59,056 nt of DNA. It comes from an uncultured Bacilli bacterium. Lineage in GTDB: Bacteria > Bacillota_I > Bacilli_A > RF39 > UBA660. Where the stretch lies: positions 77,705 to 136,760 of the forward strand of contig CANQFE010000001.1 of the NCBI GenBank assembly GCA_947598285.1, written 5' to 3'. Numbering within the stretch: position 1 is the stretch's first letter; every line of letters begins with the position of its first letter. Below are positions 1 to 7,999 of this stretch, piece by piece. Below the pieces are notes generated by a model. The model was not told where the DNA came from. It made no database searches and worked only from the letters and a program-made list of their open reading frames with translations. The position numbers and the translations under genes were made by a program.

Positions 1-31
1 GGTATTTACTTTACCTCTTCTTTATGTTTAG

Positions 32-60
32 TTGAATTTAGATCTAATTTACTATATAAT
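32..60 (+). promoter_or_regulatory. Recurrent phage promoter, copy 1
   Basis: TTGAAT and TATAAT separated by exactly 17 bp, inside the wider consensus TAGTTGAATTT...TATAAT that recurs through the window. It lies 22 bp upstream of the first complete gene and would drive the membrane protein, thyX and following genes. Confidence 0.8.
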
Positions 61-82
61 ATAAATAAGAAAGGAGAATATA

Positions 83-316
83 ATGATTGAAACAATTGGT
101 ATTTTAGGCAGCATTCTTATTGTCGTTTCAATGTTCTTTAAAACAAATACATATAAGGGAACATTTTGTTTACGACTATTAAATGCTATTGGTAGTTTTA
201 TTTTTGTAATTTACGGTATTCTACTTCCAGCGTGGAGTGTAGCAGTACTTAATTGTGTCGTAATGTTAACAAATATTGTGTATATTATAAGAATAAAAAT
301 GGAGGACTATAAATGA
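83..316 (+). CDS. Small membrane protein, YgjV/CBU_0592-like
   Basis: This is a 77-residue protein with three predicted membrane segments (roughly residues 5-18, 28-47 and 52-70) and a short charged tail. The pattern resembles the small inner-membrane YgjV/CBU_0592 type, whose function is unknown. The start has a strong AAGGAG Shine-Dalgarno and the stop overlaps the thyX start, so the two are translationally coupled. It is the first gene after promoter copy 1. Membrane location is seen in the sequence; the family name is tentative. Confidence 0.75.
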   Translation: MIETIGILGSILIVVSMFFKTNTYKGTFCLRLLNAIGSFIFVIYGILLPAWSVAVLNCVVMLTNIVYIIRIKMEDYK

Positions 317-1008
317 ATGAAATGAAAGTTACATTAACCAATATTGTTGAAAATCCTGTACTTGCAATTGAGTCTGCTGCAAGTAATTGTTATAATTCAA
401 CCCCTTCTGTTGATGGGAAGATTATGAAACAGTGTTTTAAATCAGGACATCAATCGGTACTTGAATTTGCGGATTTTACATTTCATATTGAAGGTGTAAG
501 TAGATCATTGCTTGCTCAACTTACGCGACATAGAATTGCAAGTTACGCAGTTCGTAGTCAACGATATTGTAGTGAAGATGGCTTTAAATATGTAACTCCT
601 CCATCAATTGAACATAATAAAAAAGCAAGGAATACATATAATCAAATGATGGAAATGATTCAAACTGCTTATACTGAATTACAAGCAATTGGTATTCCTA
701 ATGAAGATGCTCGTTTTGTTCTTCCAAATTCATGTGAAACAATTCTGGAAGTTAAAATGAATGGGCGTGCGCTAATGACTTTCTTTAATGAACGACTTTG
801 CTCAAGAGCACAATGGGAAATTAGACATCTTGCGGAACAAATGTTAGAATGTATTAAAAATCATGATACTCAATGTGCGAAATTTGCCGAACTTTGTGGA
901 CCTAAGTGTCAAAAATATGGTAAAGATGTCGCTTTTTGTCCTGAAGAACATAGTTGCGGAAGAGCGCCTAGACTAAGAGATATTATAGATACATATAATA
1001 AACAATAA
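313..1008 (+). CDS. thyX: Flavin-dependent thymidylate synthase ThyX
   Basis: ThyX makes dTMP from dUMP using methylene-tetrahydrofolate, FAD and NADPH. The ThyX signature RHRxxSxxxxSxR is present as RHRIASYAVRSQR near residues 76-88, and the substrate-binding C-terminal half (NERLCSRAQWEIR) is intact. The 231-residue length is normal. An unusual C-terminal tail carries a cysteine-rich CGPKC...C...C cluster that could bind a metal. It overlaps the preceding membrane gene and has GGAGG upstream. With dUTPase, dCMP deaminase and the anaerobic reductase elsewhere in the window it forms a dTTP supply set. Confidence 0.96.
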   Translation: MNEMKVTLTNIVENPVLAIESAASNCYNSTPSVDGKIMKQCFKSGHQSVLEFADFTFHIEGVSRSLLAQLTRHRIASYAVRSQRYCSEDGFKYVTPPSIEHNKKARNTYNQMMEMIQTAYTELQAIGIPNEDARFVLPNSCETILEVKMNGRALMTFFNERLCSRAQWEIRHLAEQMLECIKNHDTQCAKFAELCGPKCQKYGKDVAFCPEEHSCGRAPRLRDIIDTYNKQ

Positions 1009-1038
1009 CTATTTAATTTTATATGAGGACTAGTAATT

Positions 1039-1605
1039 ATGCAAGTAACAATCGAAATGGATAATCTTCAAAAGATTATTGAAGCTACAACAAATACAAT
1101 TATTACAGAAACCCTTAATGAAACAATTTCGTCAATAGTTAAATCGTATATTAAAGATAACTATAAAGATATTATTGAAGAAGCAGTTAATAAAGCTATT
1201 GAAGAATCTATTCATGATTATATTGAGAATACAGAAATTTATGTAGGTAATGGAAGTTTTGGTGAAGAGCCAATTATCACGACTCCTCGTAAATACATTA
1301 ATACTAAGATTAACGAGATTTTTGAAAAAGAGAAAGTTACTGTAAAGAAATCTTGTTCTTATGGTTCTTCGTTAACAGAAGAAATTTCTTTTAAAGAATA
1401 TCTTGACAGAGAATATGATATAAACAAAACTATACAACAATACATGGATAGTTTTGGAAGAGCATTTAAAAATGAATTAAATAGTTATCTTAAAAAGAAT
1501 TATGATGCAAATTTAAGAAATATTTTATGTGATCAAATTGTAGATCTTCTTATGCAGGATGGTAAATTTAAGAGTATTTGCAGAGGTATTGACGACTTGA
1601 AATAA
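1039..1605 (+). CDS. Hypothetical acidic helical protein
   Basis: A 188-residue charged protein that I do not recognise. It is rich in Ile, Asn, Glu and Lys with long predicted helices at both ends and a short Gly/Ser segment in the middle (near GNGSFGEE). There are no cysteine motifs or membrane segments. It has a GAGGA ribosome site and sits in the thyX operon, 30 bp after it. Confidence 0.7.
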   Translation: MQVTIEMDNLQKIIEATTNTIITETLNETISSIVKSYIKDNYKDIIEEAVNKAIEESIHDYIENTEIYVGNGSFGEEPIITTPRKYINTKINEIFEKEKVTVKKSCSYGSSLTEEISFKEYLDREYDINKTIQQYMDSFGRAFKNELNSYLKKNYDANLRNILCDQIVDLLMQDGKFKSICRGIDDLK

Positions 1606-1615
1606 GAGGCACTAA

Positions 1616-1816
1616 ATGCATATAGATGATAAAGAAGAATTATTAGTTGATTTTGATAATTGTAAATATAACATATGTACCTATTATGAATCAGATACAG
1701 GCTACCAAGAATTTGGTTGTAAATTATTAGGAAATCCTCGTAAAAATCCTTGTCTTTACGAGGATTGTCCTCTATTTGCAAAATATATTATAAAGTTAAA
1801 TAAAGAAAAGGAGTGA
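1616..1816 (+). CDS. Small cysteine-containing hypothetical protein
   Basis: A 66-residue protein with five cysteines (CKYNIC, GCKL, PCLYEDC) in a pattern suggestive of a small metal-binding fold. No family is recognised. An AAGAGG site precedes the ATG and the gene is packed between its neighbours with 10 and 3 bp gaps, which supports it being real. Confidence 0.65.
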   Translation: MHIDDKEELLVDFDNCKYNICTYYESDTGYQEFGCKLLGNPRKNPCLYEDCPLFAKYIIKLNKEKE

Positions 1817-1819
1817 ATA

Positions 1820-2356
1820 ATGAAAAAGCCGCTTGTTGTAAATCTATATGGTGGTCCAGGTTGTGGTAAAAGTACCGGAGCAGCACAAATATTTAGTAAT
1901 TTAAAGAAACTTGGTGTGAATGCAGAGCTAGTTAATGAATTTGCAAAAGATAAGACATGGGAAAAGAATGACGTTGTATTAGAGTGCCAAGAATATATAT
2001 TTGGTAAACAATCTTTTAGATTGCAAAGATGTAGAAATGATGTTGATGTAATAGTAACAGATAGTCCATTACTATTATCCATTTTATATAAGCAAAATCC
2101 AATTCTCACTGAAAGTTTTAATGATGTCGTTTTAAGTATTTTTAATACATACGAAAATATGAATTTTATGTTAGAACGTGTAAAACCATATAATCCAAAA
2201 GGAAGATTGCAAACGGAAGAAGAAAGTATTGAATTAGATAAAAGAATTGTAGAATTACTAGATAAATATCATATTAACTATCATACCGTAACAGGAGATG
2301 ATAATGGATATAACGTAATTGTTGCCGAAGTTCTTGGAATGTTAGATATACTTTAG
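1820..2356 (+). CDS. P-loop NTPase, predicted nucleoside/nucleotide kinase
   Basis: A 178-residue P-loop protein with a Walker A GGPGCGKST at residues 11-19 and a TDSP motif near residue 80 that fits a kinase Walker B/DxP region. It resembles the AAA_28/NadR-like kinases common in phages (an NEFAKDxTW-like stretch follows the P-loop). The substrate cannot be read from sequence; a deoxynucleoside, nucleotide or nicotinamide riboside are all possible. It has a strong AAGGAGTGA site and sits in an operon with thyX and the phosphoesterase. Confidence 0.8.
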   Translation: MKKPLVVNLYGGPGCGKSTGAAQIFSNLKKLGVNAELVNEFAKDKTWEKNDVVLECQEYIFGKQSFRLQRCRNDVDVIVTDSPLLLSILYKQNPILTESFNDVVLSIFNTYENMNFMLERVKPYNPKGRLQTEEESIELDKRIVELLDKYHINYHTVTGDDNGYNVIVAEVLGMLDIL

Positions 2357-2363
2357 GAGAGTT

Positions 2364-3113
2364 ATGAGTAAGAAACGTTTGTTTTGTGTTTCGGATATTC
2401 ATGGTTTCTATGATGAATTTATTGATGCTTTAAATAAAACAGGTTTTGAGAAAGATAATAAAGAACATCTACTTATTGTTTGTGGAGATTGTTTTGATAG
2501 AGGAAGTAAACCTATCGAAGTAATGAATTATTTAAGTAGTCTGTCTAATAAAGTGTTAATTAAAGGAAATCATGAAACACTTTTTACACAACTTTGTAAA
2601 AAAGAATATCCAGATAGTTATGATTTTTCAAATGGAACTTATCAAACTATAAATATTATTGGGAATACATTTGCTGATGGTAAATCTTCAACTTATAAGA
2701 ATGCTTTAACTGCTGTAAAACCATTTTTTGATTCTATGTTAGATTATTATGAAACAAAAAATTATGTTTTTGTACACGCTTATATTCCTGTAAAACAAGT
2801 GTGGAATAATATGACTTGTTCTTACATCTATAAGAATATTGATTGGCGAAATGCTACAGAGGAACAATGGGAAGAAGCAAGATGGTTAAATCCTTTTGAA
2901 GTATCTAAATATTGTGCTATTAATGATAAGAAAATCGTTTGTGGACATTGGCACTGTAGTGCAGGATGGGCTAAAACACTTAACACGTCCGAATTTGGAA
3001 GATATGCCGTCTGGGAGCCTTTCCAAGATAAAAATATTATTGCAATAGATAGATGTACAGCGTATACGAGTGAGGTGAATATACTTATATTGGAGGATGC
3101 TTTAATGTCATGA
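2364..3113 (+). CDS. Metallophosphoesterase (PPP-like, Pnkp-phosphatase-like)
   Basis: A 249-residue calcineurin-type phosphoesterase with ordered metal-binding motifs SDIHG (about residue 10), GDCFDRG (about 42), GNHE (about 69) and GHWH (about 195). These match lambda-phosphatase-like enzymes and also the central phosphatase module of bacterial Pnkp. Its last codons overlap the next gene, which encodes a polynucleotide-kinase-like P-loop, so kinase and phosphatase are translationally coupled as separate chains. A role in healing RNA or DNA 3' ends is inference; a protein or nucleotide phosphatase remains possible. Confidence 0.88.
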   Translation: MSKKRLFCVSDIHGFYDEFIDALNKTGFEKDNKEHLLIVCGDCFDRGSKPIEVMNYLSSLSNKVLIKGNHETLFTQLCKKEYPDSYDFSNGTYQTINIIGNTFADGKSSTYKNALTAVKPFFDSMLDYYETKNYVFVHAYIPVKQVWNNMTCSYIYKNIDWRNATEEQWEEARWLNPFEVSKYCAINDKKIVCGHWHCSAGWAKTLNTSEFGRYAVWEPFQDKNIIAIDRCTAYTSEVNILILEDALMS

Positions 3114-4048
3114 TTTCTATTGAAAGTACTTATAAAAATTATATTAAATCGACGCCTGTGTTAATAATGTTAGTTGGTCTTCCAGGAAGTGGTAAATCAA
3201 CATACGCAAAACAATTTGAAGATGCATTTAAAATTCATTCCTCCGATGCAATTAGAAAGCGTTTATATGATAATGAGATTGTTCAAGAAGATCCTAACAG
3301 AATATTTACTATCTTACACAATGAAATTAAAAATGATTTAAAAAACAATATTAGTTGTATTTATGATGCTACTAATATTAATTATAAAAGAAGGAAAGCA
3401 TTTTTAGAAGAACTAAAAAACATTCCATGTATTAAAACATGTGTTGTTATTGCTACTCCATATGAGTGTGTTCTTCAAAATAATAATAAAAGAGAACGAA
3501 AAGTTCCAATGAATGTTATCAATAAAATGTATAAACATTTTGATGTCCCTTATTATTATGAGGGATGGGACAATATTAAATTATACTACGCAGAGGATAG
3601 CTTTAAAATATTTTACGGAACTCCACAAAAGGCTATTGAGTATAATCTAACTTTTAACCAACATAACAAAAATCATATGCTATCTTTGGGAGAACATTGT
3701 CGTAAATGTGCTGAATATGTTAATAAAAATAACACATCACTTATGTATGCAGCTATGTTACATGATTTAGGTAAACCGTTCTGTATGTCTTATCTAGATT
3801 CAAAAGGAAATTTACGTATCGATGCACATTACTATAACCATCAATATGTAAGTAGTTACAATTCGTTATTTTATAACATAGAAGAAAAAATAAACCGGTT
3901 GTATACTGCAGTTTTAATACGTTGGCATATGCAACCATATTTTATCCACAAGGATAAAAAATTAGTAAATAAATATACTAAACTTCTTGGAAACGAGTTA
4001 TGGAAAGACATTATGGAACTACACCAGAGTGATGTTCTAGCACATTGA
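3110..4048 (+). CDS. Polynucleotide-kinase-like P-loop domain fused to HD phosphohydrolase
   Basis: Two domains in 312 residues. Residues about 1-150 form an AAA_33/T4-Pnk-like kinase: GLPGSGKST at about 22-30, SSDAIR after it, and DATNINYKRR, typical of this group. Residues about 180-312 form an HD domain, with an H upstream, HDLGKP in the core and a later H in RWHMQ. The HD part could be a phosphatase or a 2',3'-cyclic phosphodiesterase (known for some HD domains), giving a kinase plus 3'-end healing enzyme like T4 Pnk but with a different phosphatase fold. It starts within the end of the phosphoesterase gene (ATGA-type overlap) with GGAGG upstream. Confidence 0.85.
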   Translation: MISIESTYKNYIKSTPVLIMLVGLPGSGKSTYAKQFEDAFKIHSSDAIRKRLYDNEIVQEDPNRIFTILHNEIKNDLKNNISCIYDATNINYKRRKAFLEELKNIPCIKTCVVIATPYECVLQNNNKRERKVPMNVINKMYKHFDVPYYYEGWDNIKLYYAEDSFKIFYGTPQKAIEYNLTFNQHNKNHMLSLGEHCRKCAEYVNKNNTSLMYAAMLHDLGKPFCMSYLDSKGNLRIDAHYYNHQYVSSYNSLFYNIEEKINRLYTAVLIRWHMQPYFIHKDKKLVNKYTKLLGNELWKDIMELHQSDVLAH

Positions 4049-4059
4049 GAGGTATTAAA

Positions 4060-4284
4060 ATGTTAATAGTTGGTAAAGATCATGCTTCATTTTGTAATAT
4101 GCGAAATATTATATCAATATATATTCAGACGCATCATGGTTCGGAACGAGCTTCTGTAAATGCAAAAACTGTTGCATTTACAGAACTAGAATTATGTGAA
4201 TATGATACTAAACAAGATGCAGAAAAAGCAGTCGCTAATATCTTAGATTCGTATCTTATGGGTTATAATATATGTTATCTTTAA
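4060..4284 (+). CDS. Hypothetical protein
   Basis: A 74-residue unrecognised protein. The track starts at a TTG inside the previous stop region; the ATG at 4060 has a GAGAGG site at good distance and is preferred. No motifs or membrane segments. Confidence 0.6.
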   Translation: MLIVGKDHASFCNMRNIISIYIQTHHGSERASVNAKTVAFTELELCEYDTKQDAEKAVANILDSYLMGYNICYL

Positions 4285-4305
4285 TATGAAAGGAATTATT
4301 ATAAA

Positions 4306-4536
4306 ATGACTAATTACGAAACTTTAATGAGCAACATGTCTCCTGAAACACTAGCTGATTTATTAGTTAAAGTTGTTTTAATTAACAATGAATGTATCTA
4401 TTATGTTACTTCGACTGGGCAACTCTTTCCTATGGATAAACATATAGATGCACTTCAATATGAATATAACTGGTTAATGACTAAATTATCAGAAGAAGAA
4501 AAACCAGTTGAATCAAATATAGACACTGAAACTTAA
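4306..4536 (+). CDS. Small phage protein of the MTNYE(K/T) family
   Basis: A 76-residue protein starting MTNYETLMSNMSPETLADLL. It is a paralogue of the product at 22513 and of the C-terminal half of the product at 23904, sharing the N-terminal MTN(Y/I)E..M....A(D)(F/L) helix pattern and a terminal W(L/M). Unlike them it lost most of the cysteines. The function of this common Firmicute-phage family is unknown. AAAGGAATT precedes the ATG. Confidence 0.7.
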   Translation: MTNYETLMSNMSPETLADLLVKVVLINNECIYYVTSTGQLFPMDKHIDALQYEYNWLMTKLSEEEKPVESNIDTET

Positions 4537-4574
4537 TTTTTCAATATTTGTAACTCAGCTCACTATAACTCTAG

Positions 4575-4603
4575 TTGTCTTTTTCTTGATTTTATGTTAT
4601 TAT
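4575..4603 (+). promoter_or_regulatory. Recurrent phage promoter, copy 2
   Basis: TTGTCT and TATTAT with a 17-bp spacer in the CTAGTTGTCTTTTT context, within the 135-bp gap before the gene at 4672. Confidence 0.7.
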
Positions 4604-4671
4604 ATGTATAAAATAAAAAGAGAGGACTCGATATAATAAGACATTAGTTATCTATAGGAGAACTCGTTCTA

Positions 4672-4950
4672 ATGGCAAGGCTTAAAATTAATAAAACATG
4701 TATCAACGCACCTTATGGACGTCTGTGTGATATAAGAACGGATAATGAAAATAATTGCCTATATGATTTCTTTTTTTATTTAACTAAAAAGGATAACGAT
4801 ATCCTACGTACAACTTATAATAAAAATATTGAAGTTGAATTTCCTTGTTGTTCTTATGAAGGTGAGCTTATACATTTTGAAAGTACATACTTAGAAAATT
4901 TTGGAGAATTTTCGTATAGAGTTTCTTTTACGATTAAAATAATAATATAA
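4672..4950 (+). CDS. Hypothetical protein
   Basis: A 92-residue protein with predicted beta structure that I do not recognise. It follows promoter copy 2 and a TAGGAGAAC ribosome site. It is followed by about 100 bp of almost pure A/T. Confidence 0.6.
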   Translation: MARLKINKTCINAPYGRLCDIRTDNENNCLYDFFFYLTKKDNDILRTTYNKNIEVEFPCCSYEGELIHFESTYLENFGEFSYRVSFTIKIII

Positions 4951-5047
4951 TATATATATATTATATTATAAATATTATTTATTATTAGATAATAAATAAT
5001 ATAATTATATAATATTAATATATAAATTTATTATTATATAATTATTA
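4951..5047. repeat. AT-only tract
   Basis: About 97 bp, almost entirely A and T, with overlapping small palindromes (TTATTATTAGATAATAA, ATAATATTAATATA). It abuts the dyad element at 5046-5074. A similar AT tract beside the mirror copy of that element occurs at the window end. Possible easily melted DNA (origin, recombination site); function is inference. Confidence 0.6.
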
Positions 5048-5074
5048 TACGTGAAACGTAACTCAAATTTCAGG
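5046..5074 (+). promoter_or_regulatory. Dyad element TACGT-GAA-ACGTA, copy A
   Basis: A perfect 5-bp inverted repeat around a 3-bp centre, inside a 29-nt element repeated in reverse orientation at 58814-58842 with three mismatches. It lies between the AT tract and the glutaredoxin/nrdD operon. It could be an operator or a DNA-structure site. Confidence 0.55.
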
Positions 5075-5091
5075 AAAAAGAGGTAATAGCA

Positions 5092-5301
5092 ATGAATGTT
5101 ATTTTATATTCTACAGGATGTCCAAGATGTATTGTGTTAAAAGAAAAACTTTTAAGTAAGAATATACCATACACAGAAGTTACTTCAAAAGAAGAAATGA
5201 TTGCATCTGGATTTGATGAAGTTCCAGTTCTTGCAGTAGATGAAGATATAATGAATTTTAGAGACGCGGTAAATTGGGTAAATAACTACAAGGAGAGTTA
5301 A
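5092..5301 (+). CDS. nrdH: Glutaredoxin-like / NrdH redoxin
   Basis: A 69-residue thioredoxin-fold protein with the active site CPRC at residues 9-12 and the cis-proline stretch EVPVLAVD. It is a small glutaredoxin/NrdH-type electron donor. It is two bases upstream of nrdD, so it probably supplies reducing power to that reductase, as glutaredoxin-type donors do for some class III enzymes. AGAGGTAATAGC precedes the ATG. Confidence 0.85.
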   Translation: MNVILYSTGCPRCIVLKEKLLSKNIPYTEVTSKEEMIASGFDEVPVLAVDEDIMNFRDAVNWVNNYKES

Positions 5302-5302
5302 A

Positions 5303-7234
5303 ATGATTATTCCACTAAAAGTAAACAAAGATTTTGAAAAAGCAATGGTTGCGTTAAATGAAAAATATGGAGAAGATTTTGATATTCTCAATGGCTTTCA
5401 TGAATCGCAACTTAATTTTTCCGACTTTATTGATAGCTTTGTAGATCGGAATGTTGCTGATGTAACAATTGATGCAAATGCAAATGCAGCTAATAAAGAT
5501 ATAAGAAGTCTTATGAGTGAAAAGGGTAAACCACTTGATAAATTGTTTGCATTTAGCAAGATATTCTACGAGTTAAAAAAGAAATATAATCTTAGAACTG
5601 CAAAGGAATGGTTAGAAACAGAATTCAATGGTGGATTTTATTTACATGATGCACCCACCTCTACTTATATGCCATATTGTTATGCGTATGATTTGACAAA
5701 ACTTGCAACCAATGGACTATTCTTCTTAGATCATTACAACAATGAATCTCCAAAACATCTTACTACTTTCTTGGATGATGTAATTGAGTTTATTAGTTAT
5801 ATGAGTAATCGAAGTTCTGGTGCAGTTGGTATTCCAAATGTTTTAATTTGGACATATTATTTCTGGAAGAAAGATTGTGAAACTGGATACTATATTAAAG
5901 ACCCTGATTATTATATTAAACAATGTTTCCAGAAACTTATTTATAGATTGAATCAACCATTTATGAGAGTTGATCAAACTGCTTTTGTAAATGTTTCAAT
6001 CTTCGATAGAAATTATATTGAATCATTATTTGGTGGTATAAAATATCCAGATGGCACATATGTTATTGACTACGTTGAAGAACTAATTGAACATCAAAAG
6101 CTATTTATGGAAGTTGTTTCTGAAATTCGTAACGTGAATATGTTTACTTTCCCAGTCTTAACATATAGCTTATTATATCAGAATGGCAAATTCGTAGATG
6201 AAGAATTTGCTCGTTGGTGTTCAGATCACAACACATTGTGGAACGATAGTAACTTCTTTGTAAGTGGAGATGTAACTACTCTTAGTAATTGTTGCAGACT
6301 ACTATCGGATACTTCTAAACTAAATGCGTTTATCAACTCAATTGGAGGAACCGCATTATCAATTGGTTCGGTTAAAGTTAACACAATTAATTTAATGCGT
6401 ATCGCACTAGAGTGTGAAAAGGATGAAAAGAAGTACTTAACACTTTTAAGAAAACGTGCTCTTTTATGTTGTAAAACATTAGATGTTATCCGTCATATTA
6501 TTCAAAGGAATGTGGAAAAGGGATTACTTCCAAACTACCAAGATGGTGCAATTGAGATGGATAAACAATATTGTACAATGGGTATCCTCGGACTATTTGA
6601 AGCAATCGAAGCTTTTGGATATACAACGGTGGATGAACTTGGTTATACTTATTATACTGATGAAGGAATTGAATTTGCAAGTAAAATTTTTGACGTATTA
6701 AATGATGTAAAAGATTCGTTTACAGATGCATATTCTTTTAACATTGAATCAGTTCCAGCAGAAAGAGCTGCTGTAGTATTATGTCAGAAAGATAATCTTC
6801 TTTATGATCTAGACGATAAGTTTATTTATTCTAATCAATGGATACCTCTTTCAACAAAATGTACTATTCAAGAAAAACTAAGACTTAGCTCTATTTTAGA
6901 CGCTAAATGTTCTGGTGGTTCTATTGCACATATTAATCTTGAATCAAATTTTCCGAATACCGATATGGCGTGGGAAATGTTAAATAAGATTGCACAATCT
7001 GGCGTTATTTATTTCGCATTCAACACTCTTATTAATGAGTGTAAGAATCATCATGGATTTGTTGGTACGGATCATTGTCCAATTTGTGGGGAACCTGTTT
7101 TTGATACATACCAAAGAATTGTTGGTTATCTAGTTCCATCAAGAAATTATTCAAAAGATAGATTTAAAGAAGCAAAAATGCGTAAACGTTATAATTTAAC
7201 AGAACTAATGAAAGAATATAGTAATGAAAATTAA
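5303..7234 (+). CDS. nrdD: Anaerobic (class III) ribonucleoside-triphosphate reductase
   Basis: NrdD reduces NTPs to dNTPs with a glycyl radical. The 643-residue protein shows a central LSNCCRLL cysteine region (about residue 328) expected for the thiyl radical, a C-terminal zinc-type CPICG, and RIVGYL near residue 608, where the glycyl radical should sit. It has no obvious N-terminal ATP-cone, so allosteric activity control may be absent. It is coupled to nrdH upstream and overlaps nrdG downstream. This enzyme works only without oxygen and is a strong argument for an anaerobic host. Confidence 0.96.
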   Translation: MIIPLKVNKDFEKAMVALNEKYGEDFDILNGFHESQLNFSDFIDSFVDRNVADVTIDANANAANKDIRSLMSEKGKPLDKLFAFSKIFYELKKKYNLRTAKEWLETEFNGGFYLHDAPTSTYMPYCYAYDLTKLATNGLFFLDHYNNESPKHLTTFLDDVIEFISYMSNRSSGAVGIPNVLIWTYYFWKKDCETGYYIKDPDYYIKQCFQKLIYRLNQPFMRVDQTAFVNVSIFDRNYIESLFGGIKYPDGTYVIDYVEELIEHQKLFMEVVSEIRNVNMFTFPVLTYSLLYQNGKFVDEEFARWCSDHNTLWNDSNFFVSGDVTTLSNCCRLLSDTSKLNAFINSIGGTALSIGSVKVNTINLMRIALECEKDEKKYLTLLRKRALLCCKTLDVIRHIIQRNVEKGLLPNYQDGAIEMDKQYCTMGILGLFEAIEAFGYTTVDELGYTYYTDEGIEFASKIFDVLNDVKDSFTDAYSFNIESVPAERAAVVLCQKDNLLYDLDDKFIYSNQWIPLSTKCTIQEKLRLSSILDAKCSGGSIAHINLESNFPNTDMAWEMLNKIAQSGVIYFAFNTLINECKNHHGFVGTDHCPICGEPVFDTYQRIVGYLVPSRNYSKDRFKEAKMRKRYNLTELMKEYSNEN

Positions 7235-7709
7235 AAATATTGTTGAAGAAGATTTCACAAATTATAAACAACCAGTAATGTATATAGGAACTGCATATTG
7301 TAATGGTAAATGTTGTACTGAAGCAAATTTACCAATTTCAGTTTGCCAAAACGATGGGTGGCGCAGAAGTGTTCCCATCGACATGGCGGACGAGAAGATT
7401 ATTGAAAGATATCTTTCCAATGATATTACTAAGGCAATTTGTTTTTCAGGCTTAGAGCCATTTGAACAATTTAATGAGATGCTTACTTTCATTAAAAAGC
7501 TGCGAACAGAATATCATTGTAATGATATGGTTATAATATACACTGGTTATTATAAAGATGAAATTTTACAACAAATTAACATGTTAAAAGAATTTTGTAA
7601 TATTGTAATTAAGTATGGTAGATTTATTCCCAATCAAAAAAAACATTTCGACAACGTGCTTGGAATATACTTAGCATCAGATAATCAATATGCGGAGGTT
7701 CTAGAATAA
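7224..7709 (+). CDS. nrdG: NrdG-like radical-SAM activase with variant cysteine motif
   Basis: A 161-residue activating enzyme for NrdD, overlapping nrdD by 11 nt. The iron-sulfur site is not the classical CxxxCxxC: the sequence reads CNGKCC followed by VCQND about ten residues later. This variant is, to my knowledge, found in NrdG-like proteins of anaerobic Firmicutes next to an FTR-like gene, as here. The GLEPFEQF segment fits the radical-SAM GGE-type region. It would generate the glycyl radical on NrdD using S-adenosylmethionine. Confidence 0.85.
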   Translation: MKIKNIVEEDFTNYKQPVMYIGTAYCNGKCCTEANLPISVCQNDGWRRSVPIDMADEKIIERYLSNDITKAICFSGLEPFEQFNEMLTFIKKLRTEYHCNDMVIIYTGYYKDEILQQINMLKEFCNIVIKYGRFIPNQKKHFDNVLGIYLASDNQYAEVLE

Positions 7710-7898
7710 ATGCTCATCAAAGAAAATCCAGATAAAGAATATGTTAAAGAAGTTCGTAAACAACTTAAAGAAAATGATGGTTATTGCCCTTGTAAACTAA
7801 AAAGAACTCCTGATACAAAATGTATGTGTAAAGACTTTAGAGAACAAAACGAAGGCACATGTCTTTGTGGTTTATATATTAAGGTGAAAGAGCAGTAA
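7710..7898 (+). CDS. Ferredoxin-thioredoxin-reductase-like iron-sulfur protein
   Basis: A 62-residue protein with CPC, CMC and CLCG paired cysteines in the order seen in the catalytic subunit of ferredoxin-thioredoxin reductase, spaced by KxxxDTK and DFREQ. Its ATG follows the nrdG stop directly, with GGAGG inside the end of nrdG. It probably passes electrons from ferredoxin to the NrdH redoxin or directly to the reductase system. Only the catalytic-subunit-like core is present. Confidence 0.8.
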   Translation: MLIKENPDKEYVKEVRKQLKENDGYCPCKLKRTPDTKCMCKDFREQNEGTCLCGLYIKVKEQ

Positions 7899-7926
7899 TA
7901 CAACGATTATAGCAGTTCGAGTTTAG

Positions 7927-7955
7927 TTGAATTTCTTTTTAATTGATATTATAAT
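7927..7955 (+). promoter_or_regulatory. Recurrent phage promoter, copy 3
   Basis: TTGAAT, 17 bp, TATAAT in the TAGTTGAATTTCTTTTT context, 45 bp upstream of the gene at 8000. Confidence 0.85.
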
Positions 7956-7999
7956 ATATAAGTGAAGAAGAATTTCATGTATTACATGAGGTGAAGGAA

